NCBI GenBank assembly: GCA_038237745.1
Contig: JBBRYJ010000005.1
Span: forward strand, 1-64,000
Length of the DNA stretch: 64,000 bases
From: DASQEH01 sp038237745
GTDB lineage: Bacteria > Actinomycetota > Actinomycetes > Propionibacteriales > Nocardioidaceae
Reading direction: 5' to 3'
Under the pieces are notes generated by a model. The model did not search any database. It saw nothing but the letters and a program-made list of their open reading frames with translations, and was not told where the DNA came from. The position numbers and the translations under genes were made by a program. Position 1 is the first letter of the stretch; each line of letters opens with the position of its first letter. Shown piece after piece: positions 1 to 7,239 of this stretch.

Positions 1-139
1 ACCCGTCCGCCAGGACACCAACCAGGAACACCAACGTGGAGACCACCGGCCAGCCCGGTCACACACCCATGCCCTCAACCCGGCAACGACTCCGCCACCG
101 CCCCTTGAGCCTCAGCCATCAACGGACGGTGGATCCGGG
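1..139. other. Window edge, no gene recognised
   Basis: Two plus-strand frames are open from the first base. One ends with a TAA near 139 and the other near the end of the next gene. Neither resembles a family I know. This could be the end of a gene that starts before the window, but nothing supports that strongly. Confidence 0.3.
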
Positions 140-508
140 CTAAGGCTTAGGGCCGGGTGGGCTTGGGTCGGACAGATTCGACCGGTCCTGCTGGGATGCG
201 GTTCGGTCATCCTTCGACAGGTTCCGGTCCTTGCTTGACAGCTGGCGTGCGATGAAATGGCTCTCGTCATCAACACCTTGAATGAAGGCATCCAGGTTGG
301 CGGTCATATCACGCTTGTCGGCCTCACCGTCGCGGATGTCAGCGACGGCATCTCTCTGGTCGGCGGCGGTTAGGAGCGCGGAGAAATCCCGTTCCCGGTT
401 GCTTAGCGCGACGTCACGCTCATCGGCGGCATCGTCACGCTTATCCGCTGCAGCGTCTCGCCGTGCTCTTGCCTCTGCGCTTACCGCGCTTGCTTCGCTC
501 TCCTCCAC
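140..508 (-). CDS. Arg-Asp heptad-repeat coiled-coil protein, copy A
   Basis: Small (122 aa), very hydrophilic protein with no signal peptide or membrane segment. Residues about 15-70 carry an Arg-Asp pair roughly every seven residues (for example RRDAAADKRDDAADERD), which predicts a long charged helix or coiled coil. The C-terminal half matches a second copy at 4062-4379: both share a segment of the type ADKRDMTANLDAF followed by a Gln/Arg-rich helix and a closing LSD/LTD. The start is a GTG with a G-rich stretch about 10 bases upstream. Such ARD-repeat proteins occur in actinobacteria near GAF and SpoIIE signalling genes, and copy B here is next to one. I infer a structural or adaptor role; no enzymatic motif is visible. 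Confidence 0.6.
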   Translation of the reverse strand: MEESEASAVSAEARARRDAAADKRDDAADERDVALSNRERDFSALLTAADQRDAVADIRDGEADKRDMTANLDAFIQGVDDESHFIARQLSSKDRNLSKDDRTASQQDRSNLSDPSPPGPKP

Positions 509-524
509 GATGGTGGCCCCCCGG

Positions 525-614
525 CTACTTGTTGCGTTGGCTCACCTGCGTCGGCGTCTCTATGTTGAGCCAGTCCAGTCCATGCACGTTCATTCGCCCA
601 CTCCGGTGACTCAT
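525..614 (-). CDS. Possible 29-residue leader peptide upstream of the repeat protein
   Basis: A short frame starts with ATG right after a near-perfect ribosome-binding site (GGGAGGGAGCC then ATG), far better than the site of the larger gene 17 bases downstream. It ends in TAG at 525-527. The peptide begins MSHRSGRMNVHGLDWL. The duplicated copy at 4336-4392 keeps the same ribosome site and the core VHGLDWL, but a 2-base difference makes it end after 18 residues. It could be a regulatory leader peptide, or the original N-terminus of the repeat protein now separated by a frameshift. Low confidence. Confidence 0.25.
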   Translation of the reverse strand: MSHRSGRMNVHGLDWLNIETPTQVSQRNK

Positions 615-769
615 GGCTCCCTCCCGAACACGTCGCGTCATAGGCTACCTACACAATGTAAGACTAGTATGACTCTGAGTAAAGCACTCTCGGTGCAGCG
701 GGCTGTCTCAGGGTGCTCCGTTGCGTGCCACCCAGCGGGCGCCACTTTTACGGTGCTGCCCGCACGGGG
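541..769. repeat. Long direct repeat, copy A
   Basis: About 229 bases are repeated, with strong similarity, at 4317-4548 in the same orientation. The shared segment holds the start region of the small leader frame, its ribosome-binding site, and upstream DNA with a conserved promoter-like pair on the minus strand (TTTACT, 17 bases, TACATT). The repeat joins the similar downstream coding regions (copy A and copy B of the Arg-Asp repeat protein), so a whole gene with its control region was duplicated. Confidence 0.8.
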
Positions 770-848
770 TGCGGTCGGCCCATCATCAGGTCTCTGTCAT
801 TCGCGGCCACAGGGCCTGGACGGCCGCGCCGAGTTCCTCGTGGTTTAG

Positions 849-1154
849 CTAGGCGTTGAGGACGACCATCGACTGGTCAGGCAGCCATAGCGCAGAGCGG
901 GGCATGTCAGAGATCCAGCAGACCTTGACGTCGATGGCGTTGATTGCCTCGACCGGGTCCGCAGGGCTCGTCATCCCCGCTTCCGATGAGGCTGGCTCGG
1001 CCGAGTCGTCGTCACGCAGGAAAGCGTGCCGAGTGACGACTCCGCAGTGTGAACACTTGAGATTCCCGACCCCGTTCCAGTCGAGGTCGACGCCGGCTGT
1101 CCGCGGGTGGTGGTTCCGGCTCACCGTTCGGACCTCACTCGCAGCAGAGCGCAC
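849..1154 (-). CDS. Small zinc-ribbon-like hypothetical protein
   Basis: A 101-residue protein from a GTG start 21 bases after the preceding DUF6907 gene, so probably cotranscribed. It contains one clear Cys-x-x-Cys knuckle (CSHCGVVTRHAF, about residues 34-45) and a second segment ending SALWLPDQSMVV that matches the place where a second knuckle usually sits in short actinobacterial zinc-ribbon proteins and in the N-terminus of DUF4145 proteins. Only one Cys (KVCW) is left in that second half. The protein may therefore be decayed or truncated. Function unknown. Confidence 0.45.
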   Translation of the reverse strand: MRSAASEVRTVSRNHHPRTAGVDLDWNGVGNLKCSHCGVVTRHAFLRDDDSAEPASSEAGMTSPADPVEAINAIDVKVCWISDMPRSALWLPDQSMVVLNA

Positions 1155-1175
1155 GCCGTTTGCCAGCCGGCGCGG

Positions 1176-1433
1176 TCATCGCTGGCCCTCCGCACGGTTA
1201 CAGAGCCCGGTGATGGCAGCGGCGAGGCCGCGCGCTGTGTCTATCGTCAGGTAGTCATCGGCGGGCATGAACAGGTAGACACCGGGCTGGCCGTCGAGGG
1301 TTCCGTCGCTGAGTTCGACTGCGGTGCGGCCGACGCTGATCTCCTGCGTGCAGCAGAAGCCGAGCTCGCCGTCTTCCTTGTGGTGCTCACACCAGAGCTG
1401 GTGCATTCGCGGTTGGGTGATGGTAGTCGACAT
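1176..1433 (-). CDS. DUF6907-like small protein
   Basis: An 85-residue protein. The first half holds LWCEHHKEDGELGFCC, which is the Trp-Cys...His start of the DUF6907 family. The second half has the usual beta-strand stretch (GVYLFMPADDYLTIDTARG) followed by an alanine-rich helix. I chose the ATG at 1433, which gives MSTTITQP; an in-frame upstream start adds six residues but has no better ribosome site. DUF6907 genes are common on actinobacterial mobile DNA and their function is unknown. A fragment of the same start region (about 4555-4577) is found beyond repeat copy B, showing that this gene was once part of the duplicated block. Confidence 0.6.
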   Translation of the reverse strand: MSTTITQPRMHQLWCEHHKEDGELGFCCTQEISVGRTAVELSDGTLDGQPGVYLFMPADDYLTIDTARGLAAAITGLCNRAEGQR

Positions 1434-1758
1434 GGGGCGCCTTACAGTCAAGGATATTTCGACCCACCACGCTCCTGACCAGCACGTTTGCTACGCGCAA
1501 TCGCACAGCCCTAAGCCGTCCCTAGTCCGCGACTACCTCGACTGAGGCTGGTCCCAGCTAGAGCCAACGGCGCAGGTCAGAGGCACTATTCGGTCTACGT
1601 CTCGCGACACGAACGGGGAGGGTCTCACTGTGAGGCGTCCTCCACCCGACCAAAGCTCGTCCTGGTGCGCCGCGACGACCGCTGCGGCAGTGAGCGGATG
1701 TCAACGGGCCGTATGAAATGATCGCTCGTACCAGACAGGCCAAGGGGGCTCGACTCCG
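1434..1758. other. Gene-free stretch upstream of the VOC gene
   Basis: About 325 bases between the divergent DUF6907 and VOC genes. Frames here are short or antisense to the VOC gene. I see no RNA gene, terminator or clear promoter. Confidence 0.5.
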
Positions 1759-2151
1759 ATGCAGATGAGGCTGGAACTGATCCCGCTCCCGGTTTCGGAC
1801 GTGGAGCGAGCCATTGCCTTCTATGCTGACAAGCTCGGCTTCAAGAAGGACTTTGACGTGCAGCCCAGCGAGGGCGTCCGGGTCGTCCAGTTGACACCAG
1901 AGGGCTCGGGTTGTTCGGTCGGCATTGGGACAGGGCTGGATGTGTACTCGGGAGACCCCGGCAGTGTTAGAGGCTTGCACCTGGTTGTGGAGAACATCAC
2001 CGAGGCGCGTGCCGAGCTTGTCCGCCGAGGTGTACAGATCGGCGAAATCCAGGACTTCGGGGGCGGCATCAAAGGAGCAGACTTCTCCGATCCTGACGGC
2101 AACACAATCGAACTGCAGGAGATGGCGTGGCGCAAGGGCGCGAATTACTAG
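1759..2151 (+). CDS. VOC (glyoxalase/bleomycin-resistance) family protein
   Basis: 130 residues, the usual length for a one-module VOC protein that dimerises to form its metal site. The two beta-alpha-beta-beta-beta units are visible: VSDVERAIAFYADKLGFKKDFD at the start, and GLHLVVENITEARAELVRRGV with FSDPDGNTIELQE at the end. The metal-binding His of HLVV and Glu of IELQE are present. The substrate cannot be read from sequence; relatives include glyoxalases, dioxygenases and antibiotic-binding proteins. ATG at 1759; a second ATG six bases later is equally possible. It stands alone, just upstream of an IS110 element. Confidence 0.85.
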   Translation: MQMRLELIPLPVSDVERAIAFYADKLGFKKDFDVQPSEGVRVVQLTPEGSGCSVGIGTGLDVYSGDPGSVRGLHLVVENITEARAELVRRGVQIGEIQDFGGGIKGADFSDPDGNTIELQEMAWRKGANY

Positions 2152-2399
2152 GAGCCGGATGACTCGGCGCCGCTCGCGTAGGACCCAATCATCGGCTACT
2201 TGTTCTATTGCCTCATGACCGGTGCCTGGCGAGGCTCGGTCTTGGTGCCCGGGTCGTCGCTCTCACATCGGCTGCCCTCGATTCGTCGTGTGGCTCTCAT
2301 TTGGCCTGCGTGACCCGGGTGCCGACCTATGAGCGGGAGAGGCTCAAGAGGGGTTTGCTCAGCTCGGAGTAGCGGTGCCCTCCCGACTCGACAACCACA

Positions 2400-3640
2400 T
2401 TGGATCGAGTGCTGGGAGGATGGCATGGAGCAAGAGACACAGCGGGTCGTGATCGGGATGGACCCGCACAAGAGATCGGTCACGATCGAGGTGATGACCG
2501 CTGACGAGACGGTTGTCGGTGGCGGACGGTTCGGCACCGACATCGCCGGTTACCGATCGATGCTGGAGGTGGTGCGGCGGTGGCCGGCTCGGGTCTGGGC
2601 GGTCGAGGGTTGCAGCGGTATCGGCCGCCATATCGCGCTGCGACTGCTGGCCGATGACCAGGAGGTCGTCGACGTCCCGCCGAAGCTGTCGGCGCGAGCC
2701 AGGGTCTTCTCGACCGGTCAGGGCCGCAAGACCGACGCCACCGACGCGCACTCGATCGCGCTGGTCGGCATCCGGATGGCCGGGCTTCGTCCGGTGGTCG
2801 ATGACCAGCAGCTCACGGTGTTGCGGATCTTGGGCGACCGGCGCCGGTCCCTGGGTGAGGACCACACACGGATGGTCAGCCAACTGCATCACCTGCTGCT
2901 AGAGCTGATCCCGGGCGGGGCGAAGAAGGACCTGTCCGCAGCCCAGGCCAAGGCCATGCTCGCCAAGGTCCGACCGCGTGATGTCGCGGGCAAGGCCCGA
3001 CGCCGGGTGGCCACGGAACTCATCGCGGACCTTGAACGGGTCTACGTCCGGAAGAAGGCTGCCGACAAGGAGCTCAAGGAACTGGTCGCCGCAACCGGGA
3101 CCGGCCTGATGGACCTCAACGGCATCGGCCCGTCCGGGGCGGCAAGGCTGTTGGTCGAGGTCGGAGACATCACCCGGTTCCCTGACCGTGACCACTTCGC
3201 ATCGTGGAACGGCACTGCCCCGATCGACGCCTCGTCCGGGGACCAGGTCCGGCACCGGCTATCGCGGGGCGGGAACCGTCAGATCAACCGGACCCTGCAC
3301 ATCATGGCCACCGTCCAGTTGCGTAACCCGACTGAGGGCCGGGTCTACTACGACCGACGCAAGGCCGATGGCAAGACCTCGATGGAAGCCATGCGCGCGC
3401 TGAAGAGACGACTGTCGAACATCGTCTACCGGACCATGCTCGACGACGCGATCGCGCACGCGGCAAACGGCACGAGGACAGGCCCGGGAGGGAAAACGGG
3501 ACACGACTCTGACTCCAGCGAAGAACCGGCTCACATCCCAGTGCCGGTTCTTCGGACAAGCCACTTCCCGGACCTGCCACCACCGATCCTAGGACCCCAC
3601 TCCCTACTGCTTCTTGACACAGAGGGGTGCCATGAGCGGG
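2400..3640 (+). mobile_element. IS110-type insertion sequence (limits approximate)
   Basis: The limits are estimated from the transposase start and from the conserved end of IS110 proteins. IS110 elements usually lack clear terminal inverted repeats and target duplications, and none is visible here. It sits between the two halves of the duplicated block. Confidence 0.5.
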
Positions 3641-3975
3641 CGCTGTGCAGTCGAGGTGGTCGCATCTGGCTCGCGATGGCTGCGCGAAGTCCTGGCTCGA
3701 TGATGGTCCCGGTCGCGGTGCTCATCATCCCGCAGCGATGTCCGTCGCCTTGCTCGGATCTTGGCATGTGCAGATGTCGGTCGCATCGATCCCCGCGTGG
3801 GTTCAGTCACGTAATCGTGGTAATACAGAACGGGTGCCCGGCAGGGTCGAGAAGCACGCGCCATCGGAGGTCAGGTTGCGGATCGACCTCGACACCGCCC
3901 AGGCTCACCGCTCTTGCCGACGGCTCGTCGACGTCCGAGCGACGAGGAGCTCCGTGCGTGGCGCCGAGACGGTGA
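2425..3975 (+). CDS. IS110-family transposase with run-on C-terminus
   Basis: DEDD transposase. The N-terminal RuvC-like domain has the first Asp in GMDPHK (residue 13), the Glu region WAVEGCSG, and KTDATDAHSIA with the two late Asp residues. The C-terminal domain (Tnp_20 type) has the helix-hairpin-helix LNGIGPSGAARLLVEVG, FASWNGTAPIDASSGDQ with the candidate catalytic Ser, and RGGNRQINRTLH. The ATG at 2425 follows GGGAGGATGGC. Related proteins are about 340-420 residues, often ending near a Leu-Asp-Thr-Glu stretch. Here that stretch (LLLLDTEGCH, about 3606-3635) is followed by more than 100 extra codons that overlap, antisense, a VOC relic. The tail is therefore probably flanking DNA read through after the normal stop was lost or displaced. 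Confidence 0.85.
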   Translation: MEQETQRVVIGMDPHKRSVTIEVMTADETVVGGGRFGTDIAGYRSMLEVVRRWPARVWAVEGCSGIGRHIALRLLADDQEVVDVPPKLSARARVFSTGQGRKTDATDAHSIALVGIRMAGLRPVVDDQQLTVLRILGDRRRSLGEDHTRMVSQLHHLLLELIPGGAKKDLSAAQAKAMLAKVRPRDVAGKARRRVATELIADLERVYVRKKAADKELKELVAATGTGLMDLNGIGPSGAARLLVEVGDITRFPDRDHFASWNGTAPIDASSGDQVRHRLSRGGNRQINRTLHIMATVQLRNPTEGRVYYDRRKADGKTSMEAMRALKRRLSNIVYRTMLDDAIAHAANGTRTGPGGKTGHDSDSSEEPAHIPVPVLRTSHFPDLPPPILGPHSLLLLDTEGCHERALCSRGGRIWLAMAARSPGSMMVPVAVLIIPQRCPSPCSDLGMCRCRSHRSPRGFSHVIVVIQNGCPAGSRSTRHRRSGCGSTSTPPRLTALADGSSTSERRGAPCVAPRR

Positions 3976-4019
3976 TGGCTGGCTCGGGTACGTCTGCTAC
4001 TCCGTCGCGGTCGGCGCAC
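3807..4019 (-). pseudogene. C-terminal relic of a second VOC (Glyoxalase_6-like) gene
   Basis: The last ~30 codons before the TGA read LRWRVLLDPAGHPFCIT, the characteristic end of actinobacterial Glyoxalase_6-type VOC proteins (W-x-V-L-x-D-P-x-G-x-x-F-C). Upstream, the frame is Arg/Ser-rich and does not continue the fold, so only the tail survives. The extended IS110 frame overlaps it on the other strand. Confidence 0.45.
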
Positions 4020-4061
4020 GCCATCTCGAGTGGGTCGCCGCGGAGCGGGTGTGCGGGAAGG

Positions 4062-4379
4062 CTAGTCGGTGAGCTCTGCGCGATCTTCCCTGGCGGCGAT
4101 TCGGTCTCTTTCAGACAGTCTGCGCTCTCGGCTGGCCTGCTGCCGCGCCTCGAACGCGGCCCGGTCGTCGGCGTTGTGGAGGAAGGCGTCCAGGTTTGCC
4201 GCCATGTCCCGTCTGTCAGCAGCCGCGTCGCGTTCGGCGGCTTGGGCATCCCACTGCGTGGCCGCTGCCAGGATTGCGGCGACATCAGCTTCTCGCTGCC
4301 TGGTAGCTATGTCGAGCTCACCTGCGTCGGCGTCTCTATGTCGCGAGCCAGTCCAGTCCATGCACATCCACTCGCTCAC
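4062..4379 (-). CDS. Arg-Asp heptad-repeat protein, copy B
   Basis: About 105 residues from a GTG start. It is paralogous to the protein at 140-508: AERDAAADRRDMAANLDAF is followed by a Gln/Arg-rich helix and the ending AEDRAELTD-like LTD. It has fewer Arg-Asp heptads than copy A. The first ~20 residues (MSEWMCMDWTGS) are translated in a different frame from the well-formed ribosome-binding site at 4393-4403, so the true N-terminus may be shorter or the gene may be frameshifted. It is divergent from the GAF/SpoIIE phosphatase gene. Function unknown. Confidence 0.5.
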   Translation of the reverse strand: MSEWMCMDWTGSRHRDADAGELDIATRQREADVAAILAAATQWDAQAAERDAAADRRDMAANLDAFLHNADDRAAFEARQQASRERRLSERDRIAAREDRAELTD

Positions 4380-4548
4380 CCCGATGACTCATGGCTCCCT
4401 CCCGAACACGTCGCGTCATATGCTACCTACACAATGTAAGACTAGGATAACCGTGAGTAAAGCACTCTCGGTGCAGCGGGGTATCTCAAAGTGCTCCGTC
4501 GCGTGCAGACCCAGCCGGCGCCACCTCGATGGTGGTGCCGCACTGGGG
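4317..4548. repeat. Long direct repeat, copy B
   Basis: Second copy of the segment at 541-769. It keeps the ribosome-binding site, the short leader frame and the TTTACT/TACATT promoter-like pair. Immediately beyond it (about 4555-4577) lies a 23-base piece that matches the start of the DUF6907 gene at 1411-1433. The ~640 bases that separate these two parts in copy A are missing here. Confidence 0.8.
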
Positions 4549-4642
4549 ACGCCTGGTTGGGTGATGGTGGTCGACAAAGGGCCGCCCGACTGAGCGCCGA
4601 CAGCCGGTTCGGACCCATCCGGAACGAGAGCGTGACATCTGG

Positions 4643-5935
4643 GTGGGCTGCGGGGATGATGGTTTCGTGGTCGGGCAGCCCGAAGGTTTGAGGTCTTCGA
4701 GGGCGGTTGACCGGTCGGAGGGGTTCGGGGAGCGGCTGCTCGGCTCTCTTCTCGACCGGGCCCATACGATGCCGCCGCATCTGATCGCCCCGCTCGTCGC
4801 GCAGGAGATCGCGGTGATCGGGGGCCGTGACGTCGAGGTACTCCTCCAGGACTACGACCAGATGACGTTGGTGCCGCTGCCGGGGGAGCGGCTGTGTGTG
4901 GGGTCGCCCCAGCCCATCGACGGGTCGTTGGCCGGCCGTGCCTTCCAGACCGACACGACGATCGAGCGCGAGCAGGAGGGGGGTGGGGTGCGAATCTTCG
5001 TTCCACTGCTCGACGGCACCGATCGGGTCGGTGTGATCGCGTTCAGCCTCGACGCTGTGGACGATCACGACCGGCGGTTGACCCGTCGGCTGGCCGGACT
5101 GGTGGCCGACATGCTGGTCACCAAGAGCATGTACACCGACCGGTTTTTCCAGGCTCGGCGCCGCCAGCCGATGAGCCTTTCAGCGGAGATGCAGTGGCAG
5201 CTGTTGCCGCCATTGATGATGAGCACCTCTCAGGTCGCCATTGCTGGAGCGCTCGAGCCGGCCTACGACGTCGCTGGGGACAGCTTCGACTATGCCCTCA
5301 ACGACGAAGTCCTGCACGTGGCCATGATCGACGCGATGGGCCACGGGCTGAACGCGGCAGTCATGTCCACGCTCGCTGTGGGCGCCTACAGGCACGCGCG
5401 GCGTCTGGACGTCGGGCTGAATGACCTGTACGCGGCCATGGACGCCGCTATCGCCAGCCAGTTCGCTTCCGAACACTTCGCCACTGCGCAGATGGCGCGA
5501 CTGGACGTCCGCTCGGGACACCTGCAATGGGTGAACGCGGGGCATCCGGCGCCCCTCCTTCTGCGCGACAAGCGTGTTGTCGCATCGCTCACGGGGCCGA
5601 CGACCCTCCCGGTCGGCTTCGGTGGGGCTACGCCGTTGGTCAGCGAAAGAACGCTCGAGCGTGGCGACAGGCTCTTGTTCTACACCGACGGCCTTGTCGA
5701 GGAACGTCGTGAAGGAGGCGAAGAGTTCGGCGAGGCTCGGCTCAGAGATCTCATCGAGCGTGCCAGCCAGGACGGCGGGCCGGTTCAGGAGACGGTACGG
5801 CGAGTGTCCAGTGCCCTGATGAACGAGCGTGGCGGCGTCACCAGCGACGACGCCACCCTTCTCCTACTCGAGTGGCGCGGTGGCACCGCTGATCACCTGG
5901 CCCTCTTGGACGAACCCCTGTCGGAGTCGCACTAG
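4643..5935 (+). CDS. GAF-SpoIIE type serine/threonine phosphatase (PP2C-like)
   Basis: Cytoplasmic, about 430 residues. Residues ~40-165 look like a GAF sensor domain. Residues ~185-420 are a SpoIIE/RsbU-type PP2C domain with the metal-binding Asp motifs DVAGDSFDYAL, MIDAMGHGLNAA and DRLLFYTDGLVEER, plus NAGHPAPLL and the final TSDDATLLLLEW. Such proteins dephosphorylate anti-anti-sigma factors in partner-switching pathways that control stress sigma factors. No anti-sigma or antagonist gene is adjacent, so the target is unknown. The GTG at 4643 opens the frame; a later GTG or TTG (4667-4688) would remove only a low-complexity leader and cannot be excluded. Confidence 0.85.
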   Translation: MGCGDDGFVVGQPEGLRSSRAVDRSEGFGERLLGSLLDRAHTMPPHLIAPLVAQEIAVIGGRDVEVLLQDYDQMTLVPLPGERLCVGSPQPIDGSLAGRAFQTDTTIEREQEGGGVRIFVPLLDGTDRVGVIAFSLDAVDDHDRRLTRRLAGLVADMLVTKSMYTDRFFQARRRQPMSLSAEMQWQLLPPLMMSTSQVAIAGALEPAYDVAGDSFDYALNDEVLHVAMIDAMGHGLNAAVMSTLAVGAYRHARRLDVGLNDLYAAMDAAIASQFASEHFATAQMARLDVRSGHLQWVNAGHPAPLLLRDKRVVASLTGPTTLPVGFGGATPLVSERTLERGDRLLFYTDGLVEERREGGEEFGEARLRDLIERASQDGGPVQETVRRVSSALMNERGGVTSDDATLLLLEWRGGTADHLALLDEPLSESH

Positions 5936-6039
5936 CGAGCCAGATGCCGGGCCGGGACCACGAGAGGTGGTCGTGCAGCGTCACGTTGGTCCGCCTGCTG
6001 TTCTGTGAAGGCGACGTCGTCGTCACCACTGGCAGCGGG

Positions 6040-6234
6040 TCAGTACCGTTGGGCAGCAGGGTCGACCTCGTGGACGATCGCGTCGACCCGGCGAAGGTCT
6101 GCGGGCTCGTGGTCGACCGAGATGATCGGCCCACGGTAGGTCTTTCCCGATCCCGCCGCGTAGCCGCTCTGCGCAAGCTTGCGATGAGCCTCGTGAAGGA
6201 CTGGGGGGCTCGTGATAAGGAACTCTGACCTCAT
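6040..6234 (-). CDS. 64-residue hypothetical protein
   Basis: The ATG at 6234 follows GAAGGGACGACAGCC. The sequence (MRSEFLITSPPVLHEAH, then a Gly/Tyr-rich centre, then DHEPADLRRVDAIVHEVDP) has the balanced composition of a real soluble protein. The opposite-strand frame reads poorly. I do not recognise the family. It converges on the phosphatase gene. Confidence 0.5.
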   Translation of the reverse strand: MRSEFLITSPPVLHEAHRKLAQSGYAAGSGKTYRGPIISVDHEPADLRRVDAIVHEVDPAAQRY

Positions 6235-6366
6235 GGCTGTCGTCCCTTCGCTGCGTCGGGTAGGGCGACCGTACCCCGCGGAGTTACGAGGCGTCAATGT
6301 GTGGTTACGAAGCGAGACGATCTGGCCGGGGCTGGGTAGCCGGAGGCAGAGTGGTCCCTCCGTGTC

Positions 6367-6400
6367 GGCACCCGGGCCTGGTGTTTCAAGCCCGGGTGCC
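6367..6400. other. Strong 11-bp hairpin
   Basis: GGCACCCGGGC and GCCCGGGTGCC form a perfect 11-base-pair stem with a 12-base loop. There is no T-run, and it lies upstream of the 64-residue gene rather than after a gene. It may be part of an untranslated RNA or an operator. Not a tRNA: there is no T-loop and no acceptor stem. Confidence 0.45.
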
Positions 6401-6500
6401 TGGAGCCGAGAAGCCGCTGCAGCTACCCCCCGCCTTGTCACGGAAGGTACTCGCCTCGCTACGTTCTGGCTAGTAGCGGCTCGTTATCACCGCACACGAA

Positions 6501-6533
6501 AGCGCCGGTAGGCCGACTCGGCCTACCGGCGCT
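6501..6533 (-). terminator. Terminator hairpin after the secreted CTPGYWKNH gene
   Basis: AGCGCCGGTAGGCC pairs perfectly with GGCCTACCGGCGCT across a 5-base loop. On the minus strand it is followed by TTTCG. It sits 29 bases beyond the stop of the 6562-7038 gene. Confidence 0.75.
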
Positions 6534-6561
6534 CGTATGTGTATAGCGTGCTACTGGATGC

Positions 6562-7038
6562 TCAGGAGAGCGGGCACCCGAGGTTGTTCAGGTTGTCGAG
6601 CTTGGTGGCCAGGTCCAGCATCACCTGGCGGTCTCCACTGGCGAGAGCAGCGTTGACCTGCGCGAAGATGCCGTTGGGCCCACTGCGACGCAAGGGGTAG
6701 CCGACACCGTTGTGCGCTGCGTTCAGCGTGGCAGAGACCGCGGCGCGAAGCAGGATCTGCGTCGCCCCGCCGAGGCCGGACCCACCCTTGAGACGCAAGG
6801 CGGCTTCGAAGGTGGTACCAGAGAAGGCGGCCACGTCTGCCGGAGCAGCGCTGAAGCTGAAGACGGTTCCCACGACGGTCGTCGGTGAGTATTCCTGCCA
6901 GCTCTGTGTGTGGTTCTTCCAGTAGCCCGGAGTGCAGCCTTCGTTGCCGACGCCAGTGCCTTGCGCCGGTCCCGCAAGCGACGCTCCCATGGCGGCGAGC
7001 AGGCCGATGATCAGGCCGACGATCGTGTTCTTGCGCAT
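6562..7038 (-). CDS. Secreted protein with CTPGYWKNH motif
   Basis: 158 residues. The N-terminus MRKNTIVGLIIGLLAAMGAS...GPAQG is a Sec signal peptide with likely cleavage near residue 27. The mature part opens with GCTPGYWKNHTQSWQ, a motif found in many extracellular bacterial proteins of unknown role, and continues as a mostly helical domain with a single Cys near the end (LGCPLS) that could pair with the first Cys. The ATG at 7038 follows GAGAGGAAACAG. It is divergent from the PhoD-like phosphatase across a 200-base control region that holds a PHO-box-like repeat, so phosphate control is possible. Function unknown. Confidence 0.75.
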   Translation of the reverse strand: MRKNTIVGLIIGLLAAMGASLAGPAQGTGVGNEGCTPGYWKNHTQSWQEYSPTTVVGTVFSFSAAPADVAAFSGTTFEAALRLKGGSGLGGATQILLRAAVSATLNAAHNGVGYPLRRSGPNGIFAQVNAALASGDRQVMLDLATKLDNLNNLGCPLS

Positions 7039-7128
7039 CTGTTTCCTCTCGAAGTAATGGGGTGGTGAAGAGAAGAATGGCAGCGCTGCTGGTTGTGCCG
7101 ATAGGAGATTGTGGAAACTGCTATGACC

Positions 7129-7150
7129 GTTCACGCACCGTTAAAGTAGG
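7129..7150 (+). promoter_or_regulatory. PHO-box-like direct repeat upstream of the PhoD-like gene
   Basis: Two adjacent 11-base units, GTTCACGCACC and GTTAAAGTAGG. The first fits the actinobacterial PhoP target unit (GTTCACC plus four bases); the second shares GTT and the 11-base period. It lies 90 bases before the phosphatase start. Confidence 0.55.
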
Positions 7151-7239
7151 ACACCACTTGCAGCGGATGCCATACTCAAGAGTGAATGACTCGTCACATT
7201 CGGTGACGTTTCGTGGAAAGCCTTCCTCGGGGGTGCAGC

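Noticed and set aside
5944..6228. Plus-strand 94-residue frame after the phosphatase gene
   Set aside because: It is antisense to the better-formed 64-residue gene, which has a ribosome site and balanced composition.
6360..6440. tRNA gene
   Set aside because: The strong stem is a simple hairpin; T-loop, anticodon arm and acceptor pairing are absent.
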